This document shows, in pieces, positions 1 to 5,622 of a stretch of DNA of 6,955 nt (position 1 is the first letter of the stretch; every line of letters begins with the position of its first letter). Origin of the DNA: JAJXYP01 sp035541855 (GTDB lineage Bacteria; Patescibacteriota; Minisyncoccia; UBA6257; 2-01-FULL-56-20); contig DATKMM010000032.1 in NCBI GenBank assembly GCA_035541855.1, positions 1 to 6,955 on the forward strand, read 5' to 3'. The position numbers and the translations under genes are program-made. The notes under the pieces were generated by a model, which made no database searches, had not been told where the DNA came from, and saw only the letters and a list, made by a program, of their open reading frames with translations.

Positions 1-543
1 TTCATTTTTCGCGTATTTCAATTCATACATAGGCGTTTTCCCGCTCTTCGTCATATGGCCAACAATACCGATTAACGCATTGATTTTCTCCCTCAACCAG
101 ATCATATGTTGTTCGCTCGCAGACAAAAAGACGGTATAAAACATATAGCTCGAACGCCAGCGAGGGTCCCAATAGGAATAGAACGTACCATCGCCATCGT
201 GATGTCCCCGCAAAAAATCGAAAAAATATCGATCAGGAACATCGACAGCCCCTATTGTTTTTGTTTTACGGGAAGTAATGCCAATGCCATTCAGGAACCT
301 GTAAAATGCTACATCTCCAGGTTGGACCTGTAATGATATGCCTCCTAAATATCCACCTCGTTTCTGGCTGATACGACTTTCTATACCCAAACAATGCATA
401 AAATTTATAAGCTGCTCTTCGTCCTTCGACGTCAAACTGATGTGCCGACCATCATTATATAAGCATCCATCAGTGACAATCAGCCCGATCGCGTATGCGA
501 ATTCGGGCGACCATTCCAGCTTCACTTTCCCGGGCGGCCTCAT
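1..543 (-). CDS. LAGLIDADG homing endonuclease, C-terminus cut by window edge
   Basis: The open frame runs from ATG at 543 to the left edge, giving 181 residues without a stop. It carries two LAGLIDADG-type motifs: AYAIGLIVTDG at residues 16-26 and FFDFLRGHHDGDG at 107-119, with D25 and D118 as the likely metal-binding acidic residues. A stretch around residues 121-143 (FYSYWDPRW, then FYTVFLSAS) matches my recollection of LAGLIDADG proteins common in Patescibacteria. Two motifs in one chain indicate a monomeric enzyme that would cut a long DNA site. A small C-terminal part is missing. The start is the only in-frame ATG after the TAA at 553-555. GGAGG at 545-549 lies only one base from it, an unusually tight spacing, and GTG at 523-525 is an alternative. 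GC is about 43% against 65-70% in neighbours, which suggests horizontal arrival. No intein or intron host is visible, so it appears free-standing as far as the window shows. The family is clear; activity and target are unknown. Confidence 0.88.
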   Translation of the reverse strand, partial: MRPPGKVKLEWSPEFAYAIGLIVTDGCLYNDGRHISLTSKDEEQLINFMHCLGIESRISQKRGGYLGGISLQVQPGDVAFYRFLNGIGITSRKTKTIGAVDVPDRYFFDFLRGHHDGDGTFYSYWDPRWRSSYMFYTVFLSASEQHMIWLREKINALIGIVGHMTKSGKTPMYELKYAKNE

Positions 544-577
544 TCCTCCACTTTACCACGCGGGGCATTAAGAAAAG

Positions 578-606
578 GTTAAAGAAAAATGCTAAACTTA
601 TTGCAA
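578..606 (-). promoter_or_regulatory. Candidate promoter for the endonuclease gene
   Basis: On the minus strand, TTGCAA (606-601) is followed after exactly 17 bases by TTTAAC (583-578). Each hexamer matches the sigma-70 consensus at four of six positions. Transcription would begin near 571 and give a leader of about 28 bases that includes the GGAGG next to the start. The match is weak and lies in AT-rich DNA, so it could be chance. Confidence 0.25.
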
Positions 607-1301
607 TGCTCCTGCTTTCCATGGTCCTCGGACTCGTCCCCGGCTTCGCGTGGCTCGTGTTCTACCTGAGCGAGGACCCGCACCCGGAACCGAAACGCCT
701 GATCGTCCTCACTTTTTTCGTCGGCATCGCGTTCGGGTTTTTCACGGTCATCATCGAACAGTTCTTTAACGATGCCATGGGCGCGATCGGCGTCGCCGAG
801 CTCTCCGCGCTTTCGCTCGTCTGCCTGGCCTTCATCGAGGAGTTCATGAAATACGCCGCGGCCTACTTCGCGGTCGGCAAAAGCCCCGAACTCGACGAGC
901 CGATCGACGCGATGATCTACATGATCGTCGCCGCGCTCGGCTTCGCGACGCTCGAGAACATCGGCGCGCTCACGAACGTCGCCGCGGCCGCCGCCTCGGG
1001 CTCCCTCGTCGCGACCGTTTTCGAGACCGCCTCGCTCCGGTTCGTCGGCGCCACCCTGCTCCACTCCCTCACCTCCGCCATCGTCGGCTACCATTGGGCG
1101 CTCGGCATGGCGCGCAAAAACGTGCCGCATTACCTGATCTCCGGGTTCATCATCGCCACCATCTTGCACGCCACCTTCAACTACCTTATACTGAACTACG
1201 CGGACGTCGGATACTCGGTTCTCTTCCTGCTCGTGGTCGGCTTCTTCGTCCTGAATGATTTCGAGGAACTGAAGAAGCAGCCTGCCGCGTCTGCCGCATA
1301 A
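606..1301 (+). CDS. prsW: PrsW-family intramembrane metalloprotease
   Basis: A predicted polytopic membrane protease of the PrsW (CPBP-related) family, acting in the cytoplasmic membrane. From ATG 606 it has 231 residues and about seven hydrophobic segments. The family motifs are all present in order: the HPEPKRL stretch after the first helix, EE-x-x-K in FIEEFMKY, FATLEN with its conserved Glu-Asn, then HSLTSAIVGYHWALG and HATFN, whose histidines are likely metal ligands. In Bacillus subtilis, PrsW makes the first cut in anti-sigma factor RsiW. The start is uncertain. ATG 606 gives the usual short lead into the first helix. ATG 495 is also in frame but would overlap the opposite-strand endonuclease gene and add a basic 37-residue leader. 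No Shine-Dalgarno site precedes either. Hsp20 follows 24 bases after the stop with no terminator between, so the two may be cotranscribed. The substrate is unknown. Confidence 0.92.
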   Translation: MLLLSMVLGLVPGFAWLVFYLSEDPHPEPKRLIVLTFFVGIAFGFFTVIIEQFFNDAMGAIGVAELSALSLVCLAFIEEFMKYAAAYFAVGKSPELDEPIDAMIYMIVAALGFATLENIGALTNVAAAAASGSLVATVFETASLRFVGATLLHSLTSAIVGYHWALGMARKNVPHYLISGFIIATILHATFNYLILNYADVGYSVLFLLVVGFFVLNDFEELKKQPAASAA

Positions 1302-1325
1302 AAACCCGACAACTTTTACAACCAT

Positions 1326-1853
1326 ATGGAATCCAACGACGAAAAATTCTTTGAAACTATCGCGAACGGCGGCAACCCGGCGGACGCCGGGATCCCCGCG
1401 GAGGAGGCTTTCGAAGTGAAGCTCGCCAAAGCGGGCGCCAGCGCCATGGCGACGCGCCAGCGCGCGGCAGCCCCGAAAGCGCGGGAACGCGAAGCGGCCG
1501 CCTGGGACGACGCCGAGGGGCCGGAGGGCCAGCTCACCGTGGATGTGTACCAGACCCCGGATGATATCGTCGTCGAGTCGGCCATCGCCGGCGTGCGGCC
1601 GGAGGACATCGACGTGAGCGTGACCACGGATTCTATCTCGATCAAGGGCGCCCGGCACCGCGAGGAAACGGTCCGCGACGAGGACTACCTCTACCAGGAA
1701 TGCTACTGGGGCCGGTTCGCCCGCTCGATCATCCTCCCGCAGGAGGTCGATCCGGAGAACGCCGAGGTGACCTTCCGGAACGGCATCCTGACCGTCCGCC
1801 TGCCCAAGGTGAACAAGAAGAAGACCCGGAAACTGAAAGTTCGGATAGACTAG
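1326..1853 (+). CDS. Small heat shock protein, Hsp20/alpha-crystallin family
   Basis: An ATP-independent cytoplasmic holdase of 175 residues. The alpha-crystallin domain spans about residues 69-162 and shows IAGVRPEDIDVSV (87-99), the YQECYWGRFARSIILP stretch (123-138), and the family signature FRNGILTVRLPK (150-161). That middle stretch is the form I recall from Patescibacteria. The chain ends in KVRID, where V172-R-I174 fits the short I/V-x-I/V motif that docks neighbouring subunits during oligomer assembly. The N-terminal 68 residues are Ala-, Glu- and Arg-rich and look disordered, as is usual for the variable arm. No clear Shine-Dalgarno site precedes ATG 1326. The gene sits 24 bases after the PrsW stop, which suggests joint expression under envelope or protein-folding stress. 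No heat-shock operator was recognised upstream. Confidence 0.95.
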   Translation: MESNDEKFFETIANGGNPADAGIPAEEAFEVKLAKAGASAMATRQRAAAPKAREREAAAWDDAEGPEGQLTVDVYQTPDDIVVESAIAGVRPEDIDVSVTTDSISIKGARHREETVRDEDYLYQECYWGRFARSIILPQEVDPENAEVTFRNGILTVRLPKVNKKKTRKLKVRID

Positions 1854-1881
1854 GAAGGCGCTCCCGGCCTAGTGCGCTGAT

Positions 1882-1910
1882 TTGCAAAATCCCGCGGGAT
1901 AAAGTACACT
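1882..1910 (+). promoter_or_regulatory. Candidate promoter for bL28 with internal palindrome
   Basis: TTGCAA at 1882-1887 and TACACT at 1905-1910 are separated by exactly 17 bases. Each matches the sigma-70 consensus at four of six positions. The spacer contains a perfect 12-base palindrome, ATCCCGCGGGAT (1889-1900), which could be a repressor site or could be chance in GC-rich DNA. Transcription would start only a few bases before the bL28 ATG at 1921, which implies a very short leader. GAGG at 1911-1914 would serve as a ribosome binding site if transcription starts further upstream. Confidence 0.38.
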
Positions 1911-1920
1911 GAGGACCATC

Positions 1921-2136
1921 ATGAGACAATGCGCAATGTGCCACAAGGGTTCGCGGATGGGCGGCGAACGCAAGCTGCTCCGCGGCCACTATAACCCGGT
2001 GAACTGGACCCGGAAGTACCCGAACCTCCAATACGCGACCGTCGACGGCAAGCGCATGCTTATCTGCACCGCCTGCCTCCGGACGATCCACAAAGCACCA
2101 AGGGTAAAAGCGGCGAAAGTGAAAGCTGGAGTCTAA
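1921..2136 (+). CDS. rpmB: 50S ribosomal protein L28 (bL28)
   Basis: A 71-residue structural protein of the large ribosomal subunit. The N-terminus CAMCHKGSRMGG and the central LLRGHYNPVNWTRKYPNLQ stretch are typical of bL28. Four cysteines in two CxxC pairs (C4/C7 and C49/C52) should bind zinc, so this is the zinc-ribbon version. The tail after residue 57 is Lys/Ala-rich, as expected for an rRNA-binding extension. ATG 1921 has GAGG six bases upstream. A candidate promoter lies directly before it, so it need not depend on the PrsW-Hsp20 transcript. Its TAA (2134-2136) overlaps the TAG (2133-2135 on the other strand) of the convergent kinase gene, leaving no room for an intergenic terminator. 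Confidence 0.95.
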   Translation: MRQCAMCHKGSRMGGERKLLRGHYNPVNWTRKYPNLQYATVDGKRMLICTACLRTIHKAPRVKAAKVKAGV

Positions 2137-3422
2137 GCTGAAGCTGGCCGCTCAAGCCACCGCGAACCGACCTGGACGACCGCTTTCTGGTAAGGGGTCA
2201 TTTTTGCTGACCGGGTCTGGACGAATGATGTGACCTCATCTTTCGAGAACAACCCATCCCTGACCCCGTCTTTAGCGATAATGAAAAATCTATCCACCCA
2301 ACCCGGATCGACACCCGCCGTCATGTTCCACCCCGACAACAAACCTCGCAGCGGGTCTGTCTTGGACACTGCTTTGACCTTGTCGTAAGATTCCCGCCAC
2401 TTCTTATCATTGGCATGCAACGCGGCGGCCTTCGCGTCCATTTCCCGGAACTTATCCTGATTGATGTCCCGCTGTTCTTCTTCCCCGGATCGGGTCAGCT
2501 TTTTCAATCGGCGCACGACCGCGAATTCGTCGACACCTTCCACGAAATGGTCTTTGGCTTCTCCGAAATCAATAAGGTACGACCGCTCTCCTTCAAGATT
2601 CCGCCGGGAACGCAACGCCTGCATGCCGCCGGTAACCATAATATTCCTTTCAAATGCATCCCCGTGGGTAATATGATTTCGATGAAGTATTTTAAGGGTG
2701 TTTTCCACCTGCGCGGCAACCTGGGGAGGAAGGGGGAATTTCTGCTTGCGTAAATAATCGTAAAGTTTATTAGTATTGTTCGCCGAGATCTTCCACTCAG
2801 CCAACTCCAAGGCACGGGGATCGTGAACGACCTCGTCCGGAAGCTGCTCAAAGTGAAGGCGCCCGGCAACCGCTTCATAAAGCTGGGCGAAGGTCATAGC
2901 GTCGGTTTCCTCGGCCGAAAAGAGCCTCTCGTGCTCAAGGATCCATTTGTAAAAAACAGTGGCAAGATCCTCCCCGTCAATATATTCCATCGCTATCAAT
3001 TGGCTTTCGCTTCCCGAGATGGAAACCGAAAATTTCCCTTCAATAGCCCGCCTTACCTCCTCTTCGAGATGCACTTCGTGCATCGATGACAGCGCCGGAA
3101 CCTGCGCCATATTCTCCCGCTCTTCTTCGGAAGCATTCCGGATAGCTTCATACGCCCGTTGATGCATTTTGTATTCCCAGGCACCCTTGTTCGGCAGATA
3201 CAGCTTGAAAAGCTTGATAGCTTTGTCGCTTTCCGAACCTTCGATCTCCAGGGCGTCGAGAGCCGGCTGCCATTCCGGAGCCGTGTTGTCCATCGACAAT
3301 TTGAGAACGACCGCCTTCCCTCCCTCACCGGCCCGCTCACAGGAAAGCAGCATTTGCTCAATCGAGCGGTTAATTTCCGCCGTTTCCAGTTCCGAAGAGT
3401 GCCGCGGTTCGCCCTCGTTCAT
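2133..3422 (-). CDS. Protein-kinase-fold protein of unknown role
   Basis: A 429-residue protein with an atypical kinase core. The catalytic loop is ITHGDAFERN (251-260), giving the HGDxxxxN form seen in RIO, Bud32 and aminoglycoside-phosphotransferase relatives rather than the HRD of classical kinases. The metal-binding motif is YLIDFG (282-287) with D285. The hinge is IAMEYIDGEDL (143-152). K70 or K73 in DKAIKLFKLY is the likely ATP-contacting lysine, with a following Glu (E83 or E92) as partner; K41 is less likely. Catalytic residues therefore look intact. The region from about 310 to the end is charged, helical and unassigned. No membrane segment is seen. The substrate could be a protein or a small molecule; the sequence does not say. 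Sampled lines run 38-50% GC against about 68% in the neighbouring cca gene, a sign of recent acquisition. ATG 3422 is supported by an upstream in-frame TAG at 3438-3440; no good Shine-Dalgarno site is present. Confidence 0.8.
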   Translation of the reverse strand: MNEGEPRHSSELETAEINRSIEQMLLSCERAGEGGKAVVLKLSMDNTAPEWQPALDALEIEGSESDKAIKLFKLYLPNKGAWEYKMHQRAYEAIRNASEEERENMAQVPALSSMHEVHLEEEVRRAIEGKFSVSISGSESQLIAMEYIDGEDLATVFYKWILEHERLFSAEETDAMTFAQLYEAVAGRLHFEQLPDEVVHDPRALELAEWKISANNTNKLYDYLRKQKFPLPPQVAAQVENTLKILHRNHITHGDAFERNIMVTGGMQALRSRRNLEGERSYLIDFGEAKDHFVEGVDEFAVVRRLKKLTRSGEEEQRDINQDKFREMDAKAAALHANDKKWRESYDKVKAVSKTDPLRGLLSGWNMTAGVDPGWVDRFFIIAKDGVRDGLFSKDEVTSFVQTRSAKMTPYQKAVVQVGSRWLERPASA

Positions 3423-3499
3423 ATGCGTTATCTTATCCTAAAAAAACCTTCCTGGCCAGAAGCAGGACGGGGCGCGATTCCCATTTTGCCGTTGGTGTT

Positions 3500-3528
3500 T
3501 TGTCTTTTCCATACAAGAAGTGTATCAT
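3500..3528 (+). promoter_or_regulatory. Candidate promoter for tRNA-Pro
   Basis: TTGTCT (3500-3505) and TATCAT (3523-3528) are 17 bases apart and match the sigma-70 consensus at four and five of six positions. The second is preceded by TG directly adjacent, close to an extended -10. Transcription would start near 3535, about 20 bases before the mature tRNA 5' end, a normal distance for a leader removed by RNase P. Confidence 0.45.
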
Positions 3529-3554
3529 GGGGAGGTTAAAACAAAGTTAAAAAG

Positions 3555-3625
3555 CGGGCCGTAGTATACCGGTAGTACATGCGAATGGGGTTCGTAAAAA
3601 CCGGGTTCGATTCCCGGCGGCCCGA
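3555..3625 (+). tRNA. tRNA-Pro (anticodon GGG)
   Basis: All four arms fold. The acceptor stem is CGGGCCG (3555-3561) with CGGCCCG (3618-3624), seven perfect pairs opening with the C1-G72 pair typical of bacterial tRNA-Pro, and discriminator A at 3625. The D stem is GTAT/GTAC around a seven-base loop with GG. The anticodon stem is TGCGA/TCGTA with one G-T pair, and its loop ATGGGGT places U33, anticodon GGG and G37 (the usual TrmD methylation site). The variable loop is four A residues. The T stem is CCGGG/CCCGG with loop TTCGATT. It reads CCC and CCU proline codons. CCA is not encoded: the base after the discriminator begins CAG. The neighbouring CCA-adding enzyme gene ends four bases downstream on the other strand. 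There is no intron. Confidence 0.97.
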
Positions 3626-3629
3626 CAGA

Positions 3630-5099
3630 TTATTTCACCCTGAACTCCCGCTTGAGCTCCTCTTCGTTTTCCGTCTCCACTTCCTTCTTTTTCTCCTGGG
3701 CGCTTGCCATGAGCCGCTTCAATTCGTCGTCGCCCATCGCGTTGAGTTCGCGCGCGCGCGATTCGAGATATTCCCGGGTATTTTTGGCGGGGTCGTCGAG
3801 CACTTCCTCGAGAAGCGCGTTCAGGACCCAGCCGACCCGCGCTCCTTCGGGCAGGTCGAGCAGCGCCATGATGTCGTCACCGTTCACCGCGAGCATCTTG
3901 GGGGTCAGGGGATCGCGCTTCACCTTTTCGATCATGAAAAGGAAATGGCGCAGGCGGTACGGGACGGCCTTGTCCACGCCCGAACCGATGCGGTCGGCCT
4001 CGCGGACCCGAAGCAGGTCGTCGATGTTCTCCGGCCCCACGCGGACGATAAAGCGCCGCACGCCGGCGGGCGAAACGATCCCGGGGTCATAGTAGAACAT
4101 GTGCCGCCGGACGAGATGCGCGACGCGCTCCGTGAACTCGCGCGGGAACCGCAGCCGGTCGAGCATCTTCACCGCCATCTTCGCGCCGATGTATTCGTGC
4201 TGGTAGAACGTCGAGTCCGGCCCGTCGCCCTTTTTCGCGCGCGCCTTGCCGACATCATGCAGAAGCGACGCCATCCGCACCTCGAGCGAATAGTCCTGCC
4301 GCGCCGCGTAGTCGAGCGCGCGAACATTGTGCTCGAACACGGTATAGATATGGTGCTTGTTCTGGCCGACGCCGAGCCCTTCCCGCAGTTCGGGCAGGAC
4401 GTACGGCAAAAGCCCCAGTTCCTCGAGGAGGATGGTCCCCTTCGCCGCGCGCGGGGTCATTAAAATTTTAACCAGCTCGTCGCGGACGCGTTCCTTCGCG
4501 ATCATTTCCAGGCCTCGCGAGCCGGCGATGATCGCGCGCCGCGTGCCGGGCTCGATCTCGAAATCGAGCTCTACCGCGAACCGTACCGCGCGCATCAGCC
4601 GGAGCGCATCCTCGGAAAAACGCTCCTCCGGCTTCCCCACCGTCCGGATCGTCCCGGCAGCGAGGTCTTTTTTCCCGCCAAACGGGTCGGTAATCCCGCC
4701 TCGCAGGCCCATTGCCATCGCATTCACGGTGAAATCCCGCCGCGCAAGGTCTTCCGTTATGGTCTTCGCGAATACAACCTCGTCGGGATGCCTCTTGTCG
4801 GAATACCGGCCCTCGATGCGATAGCTCGTCACCTCGACCACCTTCACCGCGGGATCGTCCGATCCGGTCTTCACGCCGACCGTGCCAAAGCTGTTCTCAT
4901 AGACACTGTCCGGAAAGAGCGCCAGCAGGTCATCCGGCCGCGCGTTCGTCGCGACATCCCAATCTTTCGGATTCCGCCCCAGCAGCATGTCCCGCACGCA
5001 CCCGCCGACGAGATACGCCTCAAAACCCGCCCCCGCCAGGGCCTTCGCGATCCCGACAACCTCGTCCGGGATAGTGGGCTTTTCCATTGCGATGTCCAT
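3630..5099 (-). CDS. cca: CCA-adding tRNA nucleotidyltransferase, HD-domain type
   Basis: Adds or repairs the 3' CCA end of tRNAs from CTP and ATP without a nucleic-acid template. The protein has 489 residues. The class II polymerase head shows YLVGGCVRD (29-37), DWD with D46 and D48 as metal ligands, RRDFTVNAMA (120-129), DPFGGKKDL (138-146) and the nucleotide-selecting EDALRLMRAVRFA (163-175). An HD phosphohydrolase domain follows, with H249/H250, LLHDVGK (279-285), H301 and H333 as likely metal ligands; it may have 2',3'-cyclic phosphodiesterase or phosphatase activity, as in E. coli Cca. The last 25 residues are a Lys/Glu-rich, probably coiled tail. ATG 5099 is chosen; ATG 5087 is a near alternative. 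No Shine-Dalgarno site is seen. The stop lies four bases from the convergent tRNA-Pro, which lacks encoded CCA and would be a substrate. Confidence 0.96.
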   Translation of the reverse strand: MDIAMEKPTIPDEVVGIAKALAGAGFEAYLVGGCVRDMLLGRNPKDWDVATNARPDDLLALFPDSVYENSFGTVGVKTGSDDPAVKVVEVTSYRIEGRYSDKRHPDEVVFAKTITEDLARRDFTVNAMAMGLRGGITDPFGGKKDLAAGTIRTVGKPEERFSEDALRLMRAVRFAVELDFEIEPGTRRAIIAGSRGLEMIAKERVRDELVKILMTPRAAKGTILLEELGLLPYVLPELREGLGVGQNKHHIYTVFEHNVRALDYAARQDYSLEVRMASLLHDVGKARAKKGDGPDSTFYQHEYIGAKMAVKMLDRLRFPREFTERVAHLVRRHMFYYDPGIVSPAGVRRFIVRVGPENIDDLLRVREADRIGSGVDKAVPYRLRHFLFMIEKVKRDPLTPKMLAVNGDDIMALLDLPEGARVGWVLNALLEEVLDDPAKNTREYLESRARELNAMGDDELKRLMASAQEKKKEVETENEEELKREFRVK

Positions 5100-5108
5100 T
5101 CGTGATTC

Positions 5109-5137
5109 ACTATACCGTCATCACCTGATAATTTCCA
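5109..5137 (-). promoter_or_regulatory. Candidate promoter for cca
   Basis: On the minus strand, TATAGT (5114-5109) matches the -10 consensus at five of six positions. TGGAAA, 17 bases upstream, matches the -35 at four of six. Transcription would begin around 5102, within a few bases of ATG 5099, implying a nearly leaderless message, or a short leader if ATG 5087 is the true start. Confidence 0.35.
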
Positions 5138-5152
5138 GCCGGAGCCGGAAAA

Positions 5153-5195
5153 CTAAAACTCCCCGCCCGGGTCGAATCGGAGCGAGGAGTTTTAG
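5153..5195 (-). terminator. Strong hairpin, likely Rho-independent terminator
   Basis: CTAAAACTCC (5153-5162) pairs perfectly with GGAGTTTTAG (5186-5195). After one mismatch a second CGC/GCG step follows (5164-5166 with 5182-5184), and CCG/CGG (5167-5169 with 5178-5180) can extend it. Read on the minus strand, the stem runs straight into TTTT then CC, a U-rich end that suits termination of leftward transcripts from the sigma-factor operon before the cca promoter. On the plus strand the following T-run (5205-5209) is offset from the stem and weaker. Confidence 0.65.
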
Positions 5196-5238
5196 GTTTC
5201 ACGATTTTTCACAGTCTATCGTTTTTTTCCTTTTCCCT

Positions 5239-5262
5239 TCGGTAATCTTATCGGTAATCTTG
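5239..5262. repeat. Tandem 12-base direct repeat
   Basis: TCGGTAATCTT occurs at 5239-5249 and again at 5251-5261, a 12-base period with one differing base (A at 5250, G at 5262). It is a small duplication. If the 45-codon minus-strand frame were coding, it would encode KITDKITE. Confidence 0.7.
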
Positions 5263-5585
5263 GGGATTGGTTTTCCTGCTATGCCGCACCGCCTCCGCAC
5301 GCTCGGTCGGGATACCGCCATATGAGGTTCGCGCATGCTACAGCTTCCGAAACCCGGCAGTCCGGACGGCGGCTGGATGGCGATGCTGGCTTATGGAAAG
5401 AGCTGTTTTATGTTTCGGTTGTTCTGAAAAGTTGCTTCACATATTGGGCTTTGATTGATTTTTCGCTGTTTTGCTTTGGCGGCCTTTGTTTCCAGTGCCG
5501 GTCCCTCCGCGGCTGGTACCTCGCCCGGACGGCCGACACCATGTACTACTCGCCTGCTTTCTTTTTCTTTCATAATTTTCCCGGC

Positions 5586-5606
5586 TTTTTGCATGGGATG
5601 CAAAAA
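5586..5606. repeat. Perfect inverted repeat with three-base loop
   Basis: TTTTTGCAT (5586-5594) and ATGCAAAAA (5598-5606) flank GGG. It lies 17 bases beyond the stop of the membrane-protein gene. The T-run is in the 5' arm and the A-run in the 3' arm on both strands, so it lacks the trailing U-tract of a standard terminator. It may still stabilise the 3' end of the operon transcript. Confidence 0.55.
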
Positions 5607-5622
5607 AATGTTCCGGCGGCAG

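Larger units (their letters stand above)
5196..5622. other. Gene-poor spacer between hairpin and membrane-protein gene
   Basis: No convincing gene was found in these roughly 430 bases. GC is uneven, with 5401-5460 only 35% by hand count. Contents seen are a 12-base tandem duplication at 5239-5262, a 21-base inverted repeat at 5586-5606, and two weak minus-strand frames. One is 45 codons (5199-5336), basic, ending four bases before the hairpin. The other is up to 96 codons (5391-5681), Lys/Ala/Glu-rich, overlapping the 3' end of the membrane-protein gene out of frame. Neither has a recognised family. The stretch may be a long 3' untranslated region, a small RNA, or a decayed gene. Confidence 0.5.

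Noticed and set aside
579..1658. A 359-codon minus-strand open frame opposite prsW and hsp20
   Set aside because: Its translation is dominated by Arg, Asp, Gly and His in a low-complexity pattern and it lies antisense to two genes with clear family motifs. It is a GC-rich shadow frame.
1854..1880. Possible terminator hairpin after hsp20 (TAGG with CCTA, GGCGC with GTGCGC)
   Set aside because: Pairing is short and interrupted and no T-tract follows, so it does not support a terminator call.
3555..3625. Possibility that the tRNA-Pro carries an intron linked to the homing endonuclease
   Set aside because: The tRNA folds as a continuous 71-base cloverleaf with a normal anticodon loop, and the endonuclease is 3 kb away.
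3579..4463. A 294-codon plus-strand open frame overlapping the tRNA and opposite cca
   Set aside because: It begins inside the tRNA and is antisense to the motif-rich HD and C-terminal parts of cca. The translation is rich in His/Arg/Phe runs and has no recognisable domain.
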